Position numbers and translations under genes: made by a program. From Zeugodacus cucurbitae (Eukaryota; Arthropoda; Insecta; Diptera; Tephritidae), in contig NC_071667.1 of the NCBI RefSeq assembly GCF_028554725.1, positions 37,653,501-37,717,500 of the forward strand: a stretch of DNA of 64,000 bases, written 5' to 3'. Position 1 is the stretch's first letter, and the number at the start of each line of letters is the position of its first letter. Positions 22,365-33,480 of this stretch are shown here, in pieces. The notes beneath the pieces were generated by a model, which was not told where the DNA came from, searched no databases, and was given only the letters and a program-made list of their open reading frames with translations.

Positions 22365-23930
22365 GCCGGTATTCTGCTCGTCACATTTGTCTCATGTCTC
22401 TATTTGTCACAATTGCGAATTGCCGACCCTGTTAGTCAGGATGTATCATTTTGGTATTCTGGTTGATACAGTCAGAAAAATATTCACCAACTAGTGTGGT
22501 GAAAAGAAGAGCAAGCAATAACTGTTTAGTTTAGCTGATTAGTGATGAGTGCATATTCACAATGATAATTTATGAATTGATTGCACGCAATTAGATTTAT
22601 TGAAATCAAATTTCCGCAAAAAATTACTTGTAAATAATTGCATAATACAATTATTGAAAAAAATATACTCAAATAGTTTATAATAAATGTGTAATATGTG
22701 TATTTTATCTGAATCAATTGTTAATTAAATAAGAAAAATTTGAACACAATAATCGTTAAATACATATGCTCATCCTTAAATTTGAACATAATGGAGAAGG
22801 AAAGTAAGTAATTTTAAACAATATAAATTGTATTATTTATATGTACAATGTGTGTGTTTTTTACAGATCAGAATAAAACTTTGCGCACGTCGCGGGAGCA
22901 AATTGATTGTTACTTAAATTATGTGCGGGTTCACCCCGAAATAAAAGAGAACAAGAACGACCCATCGCGGACGAAAAGGGTTGAAGAGCTTTGGTCGGAG
23001 CTTTCTGTCCTCCTAGGAGGGAGATTTTTAATCATAGATATTAAGATATGTATGTATTTATGTACTATGTATTATAGAATCTGAGCCATTGGAGGAACCA
23101 GATTCGGTCACGGGCCAGGTGGCGGCCCAAGCTCAAAAATTGACCGAAACGCAGTTGATGGGTTGGCTGAATTACCAACCATTGGAACAGGGGTAAGAAA
23201 TTCAATTTAATAGTATGCAGAATTTATAAACGTTTTTTTTGTTTTATATTTAGGAAGAAGTATTGTTTGGTGCTACTCCTACACCATCCCCACTGGTGAC
23301 GACTACGGACTCGCCAATTGACCGCACTTCATCCTCGTCCCGAACAAAACGAATAACGACGGACGATATGTTTGAAAATGTAATGACCATGATAAAGGAA
23401 AAGCTTTCCGGACTGAAACTTTAGAGGTCATAAATAAATACTCCGAATCGCTAAATAATTTAGCGACAGCCATGGTGACGCTTACCCAAAATATTATAAA
23501 TACAAAAAACTGAAAATTAAAAATTTGTCTATGTAAATATTTCTTACTTTTACTTTTTTAAATGTTATGTTTTTTTAATAATTAGATGAAATATTTATTT
23601 GTTTTCTTTTTAAAATGTTATGTTTTTTTTTTAATAATTAGACGAAATATTTATTTGTTTTCTTTTTAAAGTGTAAAGTTTTTTTTAGTTTATTAATGAA
23701 ATAAATGAAGTTTGAATTTAATTGAAGTAAATATTGGTAGAATTTTAATTATTTAATGTGTTAATGCAACATCCATTATTGCGCTCTTGTTTTTCTGTGA
23801 CCTGGTTTAAAGCAGATAATAAATTAGAGACTGATATTTCTCAACTAGAGAATACCAAAAAGTCACTATAGAGATTACACCACAGATTCGTCTCTATTAG
23901 AGACTTGAGACTGCTCGCAGAATACCGGCA
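22365..23930 (+). mobile_element. Harbinger-like element with Myb gene only
   Basis: Perfect 14-bp terminal inverted repeats, TGCCGGTATTCTGC and GCAGAATACCGGCA, are flanked by the 3-bp duplication TAA (22362-22364 and 23931-23933), the target used by PIF/Harbinger elements. The 1,566-bp element contains one spliced gene for a Myb/SANT-like protein and no sequence resembling the HARBI1-type DDE transposase. It is therefore non-autonomous unless an enzyme elsewhere acts on it. A HARBI1-like fragment lies at 28070-28440, but I cannot link the two. Confidence 0.85.
22791..23514 (+). CDS. Myb/SANT-like DNA-binding protein of Harbinger-type element
   Basis: Inferred exons: 22791-22803 (MEKE), donor GTAAGT; 22867 to about 23010; about 23070-23192, donor GTAAGA; about 23251-23514. 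Exon 2 encodes TSREQIDCYLNYVRVHPEI followed by RVEELWSELSVLLGG, an N-terminal SANT/Myb-like helix set as found in the accessory protein of PIF/Harbinger transposons, which binds DNA and helps import the transposase. The usual continuation of the domain after LLGG is missing, so exon 2's end is uncertain or deleted. Exon 3 encodes LTETQLMGWLNYQPLEQG and exon 4 VTTTDSPIDRTSSSS and DDMFENVMTMIKEK. There is a probable one-base frameshift near 23400: one frame stops at 23424, while another continues as TETLEVINKYSESLNNLATA to 23514. Probably inactive now. Confidence 0.6.
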
Positions 23931-24335
23931 TAAGTGTTTCTGACGTTTTTCGTTAGTGAGTTAATGCACTTTCAGTAGTTTTCAACATAACCTTGGTATG
24001 GGGGTTGGCCGTTATTATCCGATTCCATGGTGTATAGTCGGAAGCTAAAGGTAAATGTGTCGACTAAAATTTATTTAGTTTGGGAGATATATACAAAAAC
24101 ACTATATACGGGCGGGGCCACACTCACTTTTTCAAATAGATTGAATACATGCAAACATGCATAGCTTCATTTGTGGCATAGAAAATAAATTCAGATTTCA
24201 ACTCGTCTTGATCATTTTAGAATACATATGAATGTATGTAACCCTATATCTAATTCGTTTAGTTTTAGGACTTACGTTTGTGAACAAAACTATTTGACTC
24301 TATTTGCAAAATGTTGCGAGAGAATAAAAATTTAG

Positions 24336-24789
24336 GAAAATTTCGAATTTATTTCTTAAAACATCCCATTTTGAACTCGATATGTTATTATTTTTCTGTT
24401 TTCAGTAATTCGTACACCATTGAAGAACGTATCCATACATATGTAATAGAGTATGAAATTAGGTGAGTTCGTTTATCGAATCATTGTTATTAACTGATTC
24501 CAAGCGAGATATGTACATACATAATTAATTATAATCAATGTTAAAATCCGTGATAAAAGATAAAGTCGCTGAAAGCCCAATTTAATTGGAAAAATTTGAT
24601 TAGTAGTTATTCAGACCAATTATTAACAATAGTCCATTTAGAATGTTCGCTAAGATCATAAGTCGTTTGAGGATGATTTGAAGAACAGGGCTACTGTAAA
24701 AAATCGTTCTTTAAATACATAGTGAAGGTCCTTATTGCGGCTTCCTCTGACTGCGTCATTACGTACCAAACAATATAATTTTACGGGTG
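24336..24789. other. No recognisable feature
   Basis: AT-rich DNA with short CATACATA runs. No supported ORF or terminal repeat. Confidence 0.4.
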
Positions 24790-25125
24790 TTAGGAAGAAG
24801 AGATAAGTTCGGGTATAACAGAACCATCTTAAACAAGTATGCAAGGTGAGACCGAATATCTTTTATTCTCACAATGTGGAAGATTTAAATGCGTAGAAAA
24901 AATTTCAGGTATTCGTTAATCTCCTACGACATCTTCTTTTCAGATATATGATGTATTAACTCAACGAAAGGGACAACCAAATGTTAACTGGACCTGGTTC
25001 AATAGCAGTTTGTAGTTTTTCACTTACCGATATTTTGTGGGCGTAGCAATGATCCAATTTCACCCATCTGCAATACCAACCTTCTCACTATGACCAAGAA
25101 CATGTATAGCAAGTTTCATAGATTC
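24790..25125 (+). repeat. Family F repeat, copy 7 (fragment)
   Basis: It contains AGAAGAGATAAGTTCGGGTA, TTATTCTCACAATG, and the TTTGTGGGCGTAGCAATGAT block, in family order but with a large internal loss. Confidence 0.45.
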
Positions 25126-27616
25126 ATATAGGCCAACCCACACCAAACAAAACGAAACCAAAAGATATGTTCGGATCTTGACTTGTTCGAAGAGATGTTG
25201 ACGAACTTCTTATGTATGTTCATACAACCAACGCACACCAAATGCGACAAATTTGTCTCAAACCGTTTTCGTTATCGAACAATATATACTGAGCTATAGC
25301 GCAACCCACACCGAATAAACAAGACAAGCAAACCTAGACAAGAATGAAAAACTCGTTTCGTTGCTTATCGCTGCACCATTGATTTTCATGCATTGCATAT
25401 ACAGTACTTTTCGTTTAATAGACCCTATGGTTTCCCCGTTTAATTGAACGGTGTTATCGGGCAAAAATACAGTATATGAAAGCACATGTAAATTTTCTCG
25501 GATAATTGGACTCGGTTAATTGATTTGCCCGCTTAGTTGGTTCAAAATATATGCCATCAAAACTAATTTTCCTTTTAAATTTCCGCGGTTAATTCCACCA
25601 AATAATATTGTTGAAAAAACTAATCTTCTAATCAACAAATCAACAAATATATATACATATGTATGTACATAAATAGATTCATAGATCCCTATGTATGTAA
25701 GTACAAAAAATTTTTATGGCATTTTCTCCTATAATGGTAAAAAATATTCAAATATTTGAAAAACTTTAAGTGTACATACATATGAACACAAGTATGCAGT
25801 CTCCTTTAAGGGGTTAGGTGGGTTTAATTAACATGGGTATATTTACATTTTTTTTAATGTATACAATCATATATTTCATTCAGCATATTAAAGATACATA
25901 TGTATTTAAACAGTAGTTTGTGAAATTAATATTTACAAATTCCGAAAGCTTAGCAGTTGGTACCTCATCTTCCATGAAGTGTCCAAAAAAGGTTTTTGCC
26001 GTGGACATTATAACTCATTATTGGTTCATCCAAATCAACGAACAGAAAATATTTGTTGTTAATGAACGAAGGAAAAAGGAAAAGATTAAAAACTTAATTC
26101 TTGGTAGATTTTGAACAAAAAAACTTTTGGTAAAATTTTCGCCATATACTGACTCGTAAAATAGTTGTAATAAAGATGTGTGGAAATTTTTCAACAGAAT
26201 CGCTTCATAAGTTTTCAAGAAATCGACTTCAAAATTCGAGTTTTGAGATAAATCCGTTTAAAGTTTTACATTCTTGAAATTTTATTGATTTCATACTTTT
26301 AGATAATATTTTAATATTGTACTATTTGATAAGTCAAAAAAACTTTCAAATTTGGTTCCCACGTAATCGCTTAATTCAACAAAAGGTCCAAATAAGAGTG
26401 ATTCCTGTAATTGAACAAACTGTTAATTTAAACGGAATTATTTTTATTGAACAAATTGTTCAAATAAGCGAGTATCTGTTAAATGATTCCCCGGTTAATT
26501 GAACGAAAATTTGTGCGAATTTTGATATGCAATTAAGCGAAAAGTACTGTAATTTAAAATAAATATTGACGCAAAAAATACTATTTTTAATTGATGCAAG
26601 AATGTGGCTTCATATATAATTATAAAAAAGCATAATTTAAATAAAATTTAAATAAATTAATTAATTAAATATATACATAGTGTTATAATTAATCTTTCCG
26701 CAGAAGTTATATTTTCGGATGCACCCTCAGTTCATAAATCAAATATTTAATAATATTTTTAATTAATGAAAATCATAGATCAACATATCAAAGAAAAATA
26801 TTTAGACAATATTCTGTGACATTTCTATTTACAAATTCCGAAAACTCTGCCGTTGGCACCTCATTTCCCATGACAAAAAAGGTCTTGCCGTGGACATCTT
26901 AACTCATGATTGGTTCAAAAACTAATAAACTAAAAATATTTCGATAGTACATGGATAAATCTAGTTAATGAACGAAGGGAAAATAGAATTATTAAATTTT
27001 GAAATTTTTAACACACTTTTTAGGTCAAATTTTCGCAACAAATTGGACAAAGACGAGTGCTAAATTTGAACAAAATCGCTTTATAACTTTTGGAGACGTC
27101 GTGTTGACCGACTTGAAAAATTGAGTTTTGAGATTAACACGTTTAAAGTTTTACATTCATACTGACGTAGCCTGATGGGCGGAACTTCCAAAGTTTATAT
27201 CTCTTAGAATATTATTCGGATCGATTTGATATTTTTGGATAATATTCTAAACGTAATGCACTATTTAATATGACAAAATATTTTTTTTTCAAATTTTGAA
27301 ATTTTGGAACACACCTAACCCCTAATTGAGATAGGAATTATAAAAATGAACATCATTTGAATAAATTTAAAGAAATAAATAAATTAATTAAAAACATAGT
27401 GTTATAATGTTTACATTATGTTAAAAACATAGTGTTATAATTAATCTTTCCGGAGGAGTTATGCTTTCCTGGTAGTTTGTATTTAGCTAGAAAAATTTAA
27501 TGTTTTACATTTTGAATTTTTTTGTATCTACGTTTTGTTTTATTTCAATGCACACCAAGCGAGATAAAAAGGCAAAATTGGTTGACACGTCGCATTGTGT
27601 TGCGCTTGGTGTGGGT
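25126..27616 (-). mobile_element. Family E element, copy 3, with nested insertions
   Basis: The left edge is GGCCAACCCACACCAAAC (25128) and the right edge GCTTGGTGTGGGTTAAAG (27599-27616), giving inverted AACCCACACCAA ends. Removing the pogo-like element (25402-26549) leaves about 1.34 kb that is collinear with the E copies at 13905 and 17700 in reverse. A repeat B segment runs about 26600-27310. No transposase is recognisable, so the superfamily is unknown. Confidence 0.6.
25402..26549. mobile_element. pogo-like element inside family E
   Basis: The ends are CAGTACTTTTCGTTTAAT and ATTAAGCGAAAAGTACTG, flanked by TA (25400-25401 and 26550-26551). Subterminal GTTAATTGAAC and TAATTGAACAAA motifs repeat near both ends. 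No transposase ORF remains. A repeat B copy with a TTAA end (TTAAGGGGTTAGGTGGGTTT at 25806) occupies its middle, about 25806-26355. The uninterrupted target is visible at 13965-13990. Confidence 0.78.
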
Positions 27617-28069
27617 TAAAGCACAACACGTTTTTGTGTCTTTTAAGTGAAAAACGTTTTTGACTAATACGTATTTGACTACAAATGGTGGCGGACGAAA
27701 TAGACAGCACCATTTCAGCGAATTGGAAGAAGCTATAACAAACTAAGCCACCAGAAACATGCACAGCAGATTTAGTAAAAGAACAACTTTTACTTCAAAA
27801 AGAGTTTCAAGAAAGGTTATCGATAAGTTGGGCGATCTTTCTTCAGCTATGCGCCGATTATGCAACCTAAATAAGCAGAAGTGGAAGAAATTGGTTGTCA
27901 CAATATATTCATGGAATTGAATTAAGCAGCAAAAGTTGCAAGTGGGGCAACAAAGCTTACATTTCCAAAAAGGTTTAAATAAATAAATGTTTAATTAAAC
28001 CGCCATAAAAATTTCAAGTTAACATTAATTTGGCATATTATACTTGTATATGTGTAAGTGTTCCACATA
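27617..28069. other. No firm feature
   Basis: Contains a short plus-strand ORF beginning MVADEIDSTISANWKKL (27685) that stops at once, and a decayed stretch to 27960. The neighbouring Harbinger fragment suggests this may be part of the same element, but I cannot support it. Confidence 0.3.
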
Positions 28070-28440
28070 TAGTTTGGGTTATCTATGAAACTTCATCATT
28101 ATATGTTGATGGAAGCTATCATTAATTTTAGAAAAATTACTTGGTTCTGAAATATTTTCTAAATCTTCATCAAGTACACGAAAGTGGATGCAAACATTGC
28201 GCAACGCTGCCGCAACATTTAAGATTGAGATGGCCACGTGGTGAAATTCACCAGCACTCATAATAGATGTCTTATCGATTCTTAAAAACACCAATTGCTC
28301 TTTGTCCAATATTTCTCGCCTTTGCATGCAATTTATTATACTCCTCTTCCGCGTTTCCTGAGGAAGGTACATGTAAAGGTGTCATTAACCATTTTTCTAG
28401 GGCATATCCAGGATCTTCTGTGCAAAAAATTGATTTTTGA
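28070..28440 (-). pseudogene. HARBI1-like transposase C-terminal remnant
   Basis: On the minus strand, from about 28435, frames give EDPGYALEKWLMTPLHVPSS, then a frameshift, then EILDKEQLV, then HHVAISILNVAAALRNVCIH and FRV (ORF 28079-28372). The order (GDPGYPL-like, EKWLMTP, then a helix ending in HNLCI-like) is that of the C-terminal half of PIF/Harbinger DDE nucleases. The catalytic Glu region is disrupted. No terminal repeats were found around it. Confidence 0.65.
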
Positions 28441-28703
28441 AAGTTTGTGAGGAGTTATGAGATTTTGTATATGTATATATATAGGTATAATACCCACCAT
28501 CGATATACTTTTTCTAAAAAAGCTGCTGGACTGCTGAAATTAAATATGTGAAAGTTTGATATATGAAATAAATATATATATAGATAAAGTTCTTGAAGAA
28601 CTTGCATTCCTCTTAAGAACTCCGAGGACATAAGGCGACGTTTGTCTTATTTAAGCGATAATTTTTAATAAACCTGTTTTGAAAATATCTTTTGAATAAA
28701 GTA

Positions 28704-29407
28704 CAGTAGAACTCCAATTATCCGAATTAATGGGGACCGGGACCCATTCGGATAATCAAATATTCGGATAATCGTTTTTTTTTTTTTTAAATTGCCATTG
28801 GAGAGAATAAAAGCTACGTTTTGATATTACACTATTTTCTTATTGAATTAAATGAAAGAAACATGAAATTTTCAAATGTTTTAAATATAAATAAAATGTA
28901 CTTATGTACGAGTTTAAAAATAAAAATCATTGTTTTTTAAACATCTCCGTCCATGTAAGCTGTTTTGCGGTCTTCAACCGTTTTCGGGCAGCCAGGTCAC
29001 GCATTCGCTTGACGGTGAGCAGTTGCAAGTGGTCACACTCGGGCTGACGCTCCATCCACTTCAAAGCAGTCTCGAGGCCGGCAAATGCTTCACTAGCTGA
29101 TGGTCCAGCGTCTACTTCAACATCAGCAGAAAGTTCTTCTTCCACTTCCACTTCAACATCTTCTCTCACACTTACAACAATTTCATCGTCATTGAGAATT
29201 TGAAAACCAGGGTCAGACGTGTCACAAGCCATCCACTCTCCTACATCTTCAGCACTTACTTCTGTACAACCAGGAATTTTTACAAACAAACACTGGCTTC
29301 GCGGGGGGAAGAATAATAGCGCACTTAGACTTTTTTTGGACAATTTTTTGTGATTCGGATAATCGGCGATTCGGATAGTCGGAGTTCGGATAATTGGAGT
29401 TCTACTC
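28704..29407 (-). mobile_element. Tigger-like (pogo superfamily) deletion derivative
   Basis: Ends are CAGTAGAACTCCAATTATCC at 28704 and its complement ending TTCTACTC at 29407 (one base off CTACTG), flanked by TA (28702-28703 and 29408-29409). TTCGGATAAT motifs repeat near both ends. The 704-bp element lacks the DDE domain but keeps a C-terminal transposase ORF on the minus strand. Confidence 0.85.
28927..29343 (-). CDS. Tigger-like transposase C-terminal tail ORF
   Basis: A 138-codon open frame. After about 35 residues of unclear origin it reads VGEWMACDTSDPGFQILNDD, then an acidic stretch (VEVEVEEELSADVEVD), then FAGLETALKWMERQPECDHL and TVKRMRDLAARKR. This is the pattern of the region following the DDE domain in Tigger/jerky-type transposases. 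No catalytic residues remain. The frame is uninterrupted to a stop beside the end of the element. Whether it is expressed is unknown; an open frame in a short derivative may be chance. Confidence 0.6.
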   Translation of the reverse strand: MSKKSLSALLFFPPRSQCLFVKIPGCTEVSAEDVGEWMACDTSDPGFQILNDDEIVVSVREDVEVEVEEELSADVEVDAGPSASEAFAGLETALKWMERQPECDHLQLLTVKRMRDLAARKRLKTAKQLTWTEMFKKQ

Positions 29408-29639
29408 TATAACTATTTTTGTAGAATCTGAAGTTTGTACATACATTAATGCGCTCCGTGAAAACTTTTATAATAAATTAATAATAAAAGCAAAACAAAA
29501 AAATTCAACAACCAATAACTTGTGTAATCGAAATTTGAAATCAAAACACAAAACATAAACAAATCAAATTAGTTTAAAATAACAATAAATAACAAATAAC
29601 ATATAAAAGTGAACAAACCAAACAAATAAAAAAACAAAC

Positions 29640-31060
29640 ATGAGCGCTAGCGCTTCGCAGTCTCAGCAGCAAGGTCGTAGGCATTCTCTGAACGCCTACT
29701 TCAGCTTTGTTGAGCCTGCAAAATCTGCTCTCTCAAATAAACAATCCAACGGTGAGAAAGATGAGTCATCGATGCGCTCAGCCGAGCAGCAGAAGGGATC
29801 AGCAGAAGCAGAAAAAAAACAGCAAGTGCGCAACAACAAATCAGCAGGCAACATCAACCAAGCAGGTATCAGCAAACGAGCGGACAACAATGGAAAAAAC
29901 AATGCTAGGTGAGCATGTACCAAAGAGAAAAGTACAATCTATACAGACTGGCATTGACCGCTACGTCAACATAAAAAGGAAATCAAAACCTATCAAGACA
30001 GCGGTTAATGCCAAAAAGTTTCAACCCGCCACGCTTAATACAAATAAGCCTGGAAATTTAAATGGCAACAGATTTGCCATACTAAGCAATGGTTTGGACG
30101 ACGATGCGAAGGGTGCCACCACAGTCGTAAATGCCAAGCCGCCGCCAATATATTTGCGTGAGCGTGGCTCAAATGCACTTGTTGATAAACTCAGTGAAAT
30201 TTTAGGACCCAACAATTTTCATATCGTGCCTTTGAAAAAAGGCAAGACAGATGAAACTAAAATACAATCCTACACTGAGAAAAGTTTTATGGATATAGCG
30301 AAATTTTTGTCAAATAACAACAAGAATTATTATTCTTATCAACTGAAGAGCTCTAAAGGCATAGTTGTTGTTGTAAAAGGCATTGAGTCTTCGGTAGAAT
30401 CTAATGATATCAAAGAAGCCCTTGAAGAATGCGGCTTTGGAATTAAAAATGTGGTAAATATCTTCAATAGAAATAAAGTACCACAACCAATGCTTAAAAT
30501 TGAATTGTTGCCAAACTCTAATCCAATAAAAAAGAATGAAACACACCCAATGTACAATTTAAAATATTTACTCCATCGTAGAATTACCGTTGAAGAACCT
30601 CATAAAAGAAATGGTCCGGTACAATGCACTAACTGCCAAGAGTATGGGCATACCAAATCTTATTGCACTCTATGCAGTGTTTGTGTGGTTTGTGGTGATT
30701 TGCACCCAACATCAAAATGCACTCTTAAAAAAGAGGATACAAATAAAAAATTGCAGTAATTGTGGAGGAAATCATACTGCTAACTACAGGGGCTGCCCTA
30801 TATAAAGACTTGAAATCAAAATTGTCACTGGGAATTCAAGCTCGTCGTAACCAAATGTTGAATATCCCTCGTAACGAAAATGTAGTAATTACAGACCAGA
30901 ATTCGAAACCTAGTAATTCTAAGGATATCCTTGTGGATATCCAAGTGGAGGTATTGAAAATATGATTCTAAACCTGACTCAATGTATGACACAATTCATG
31001 TCTACCATGCAAAACATGATCCAAGATTTGATCAAATCTCGAAATCAAATGTTACAAACC
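29640..31060 (+). pseudogene. Jockey ORF1 (gag-like) with three zinc knuckles
   Basis: It begins MSASASQSQQQGRRHSLNAY at 29640, shifts frame near 29820 and continues in the frame of 29707-30759 (GIDRYVNIKRKSKP, FHIVPLKKGKTDETK, ALEECGFGIKNVVN). Zinc knuckles: CTNCQEYGHTKSYC, CVVCGDLHPTSKC, and after a second frameshift near 30740, CSNCGGNHTANYRGC. The product binds the element's RNA in other Jockey elements. The Met/Gln-rich tail (CMTQFMSTMQNMIQDLI, 30980-31030) is read in the frame of the 30962-31504 ORF, which then enters the endonuclease. Confidence 0.8.
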
Positions 31061-33480
31061 TTATTATCTAAAAAATACGAGTTAATACGATTTCTGACTG
31101 AAAAAAGCATAGATGTTATGCTGCTATCAGAAACTCATTTAACAAATAAAAACAATTTCTTTATAGCGGGATATAGACTTCATGTTACAAATCATTCAGA
31201 TGGAAAGGCGCACGGTGGAACAGCAGTATTGGTTAGAAATCGGCTAAACCACCATGCTTTAGAACCACATGCTACAGCGCAGCTACAAGCTACAACAATA
31301 TCATTGAAAAATCGAGGTTCTGACCTCAATCTGACGGCTATATACTGTCCACCTCGTTTTAAAATTACAGACTGTGAATTTAAAGATTTTTTTGGAACGC
31401 TAGGTCCAAGATTTCTAGCAGGTGGTGATTACAATGCAAAACACATGTACTGGGGCCACGTCTTATTAATCAGAAAGGACGACAGCTATACTACACTATT
31501 ATAAATAAGCACAATAACCTTGATATAATATATCCTGGTAAGCCGACATACTGGCCCAGTGATAGAAACAAAATACCAGACTTAATAGATTTTGCTGTAG
31601 TCAAAAATATATATAGATCGCTAATAACAGTAGATACATGTACTGACTTATGTTCTGATCATTCTCCTGTACTTATAAAGTTATGCGAACAGCCCATGAT
31701 AGTTGAGCCAAAAGTATCTCTACATACTCACATCTTTTAAAACTAACTGGTTGAAATATAGAAAATATATCAGTAGCCACATTAACATAGATTTAAAAAT
31801 AAATACCGGAAGATATATTGATAACAGTATAGAAGAATTTAATGATGTAGTAACTAATGTAGCTGTCTTGGCAATACCAAAAAGAAACATTAAGGTTTTT
31901 ATAAAAATCACTAATAATGAAATAGAAAAGCTTGTAAATGAGAAAAGGCAAGCGAGACGTGAATGGCAGTTAAGTCGTTCCCCTTCAACTCCGCGTTAAC
32001 TGTAATCGGCTGTACATAAGTTAAAAAAAGCACTTAAATGCGATGAAGAATACAATACTGAAAATTATATAAAGCACCTGTGTCCAAATTCTAGCAGGAA
32101 AAACTCCCTTTGGAAAGCCCAAAAGTATTTTAAGCCTCCAGTAGATTCCAAGATGGCTATAAGACAGTCGAATGGCAATTGAGGAAAAGGCAAATTGCTT
32201 TGCAAATCACCTAGAAAAGGTATTTCAACCCAATGGCCCAAAAAACAACTTTAAGTTGCCAACTTTGCCCAATATTGCAAACGAGTCAAGCGTGTCTATT
32301 AGGACGTCTACTTATGAAATTATCAAGATCCTAAAAGAGCTAGATCCGAAAAAGTCTTCAGGACACGATAATATTACTCCAAAAATGTTAATTGAGTTGC
32401 CAAATATTGCTATATCAGTGCTCTCTTTGCTCTTTAATGCAATTCTTGGTTTCGGGTACTATCCAATTTCGTGGAAAAAGTCGCAGATTATCATGATAGA
32501 TAAACCTGGAAAAGACTTAACACAACCATCTTCCTACAGACCAATAAGTCTCTTACCATGTCTTTCCAAAATATTCGAAAAAGTTTTACTATCAAAAATG
32601 TCTCCTTTCCTCCACGAAAATAATATCATACCAACCCACCAATTCGGGTTTCGTGCTAAACATGGCACAGTAGAGCAAGTGAATAGAATTACAAACGAAA
32701 TCAGGAAAGCATTCGAGCACAGAGAGTACTGTTCAGCTATTTTTCTCGATGTAGCTCAGGCGTTCGATAAGGTCTGGCATGAAGGCCTTTTATGGAAAAT
32801 CAAAAACGTTTTACCTTACGAATTGCATAAAACATTGGAGTCATATTTAAGAAATAGGAAATTTACAGTTAATGTAGCAGATTTTATATCAGAAGAACGA
32901 GCAATAAGGGCCGGTGTACCTCAGGGCAGTGTATTAGGCCCTACTCTGTACATAATATATACAGCAGACATTCCAATAGCTAATAACATATTGACATCCA
33001 CTTTTGCGGATGACACAGCCTTAGTAAGCCGAAACTAATGCCCCATTAGAGCATCAAGAGTATTAGAGGAGCACTTAACTTGTGTCGAAGAATGGCTAGC
33101 CAACTGGCGTATAAAAATTAATGAGCAAAAATGCAAGCATGTTACATTTTCTCTAAGACCAGAAACATGTCGGACAGTTAAAATAAACAATGTATTAGTA
33201 CCCCAAGCGAATGAAGTAACTTATCTTGGGATTCGCCTGGATCGAAGGCTTACGTGGCGGAAACATCTAGCGAGTAAAGTAACTTGCATGAAGTTAAGAG
33301 CGGCAAATTTAAATTGGCTTCTAAACAAAAATTCTTAACTTAGCCTAGACAACAAAGTCCTGTTATACAATGCAATCATAAAACCGATTTGGATGTATGG
33401 TATTCAACTGTGGGGTACGACCTGTGCAACCAACATTGATATAATTCAGAGATTCCAATCTAAAATGCTTAGAACAAAAC
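31060..33480 (+). pseudogene. Jockey ORF2: endonuclease and reverse transcriptase
   Basis: Endonuclease: YELIRFLTEKSIDVMLLSET (catalytic Glu), then GGDYNAKHMYWG (31420-31455), then SDHSPVLIKLCE with catalytic His at about 31655, in shifted frame. The start (an IWNANG-like motif) is missing. RT (32172-33038): SSGHDNITPKML, SYRPISLLPCLSKIFEKVLL, HQFGFRAKHGTVEQVNRI, FLDVAQAFDKVWHEG, GVPQGSVLGPTLYIIY, TFADDTALV, all catalytic residues present. A stop at 33038 follows FADD by only a few residues; the thumb continues in the same frame (VEEWLANWRIKINEQKCKHV, then YLGIRLDRRLTW) to about 33480. At least three frameshifts or stops inactivate it. Confidence 0.88.

Larger units (their letters stand above)
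22150..24335 (+). repeat. Family F repeat, copy 6, split by Harbinger-like element
   Basis: The parts are 22150-22364 and 23931-24335. The left part ends ...CTTCTGTAACATTAA and the right part resumes TAAGTGTTTCTGACG. In copy 1 the same point (near 1757-1772) is uninterrupted, which fixes the insertion site. The right part ends in GTTGCGAGAGAATAAAA at about 24315-24330. Confidence 0.7.
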
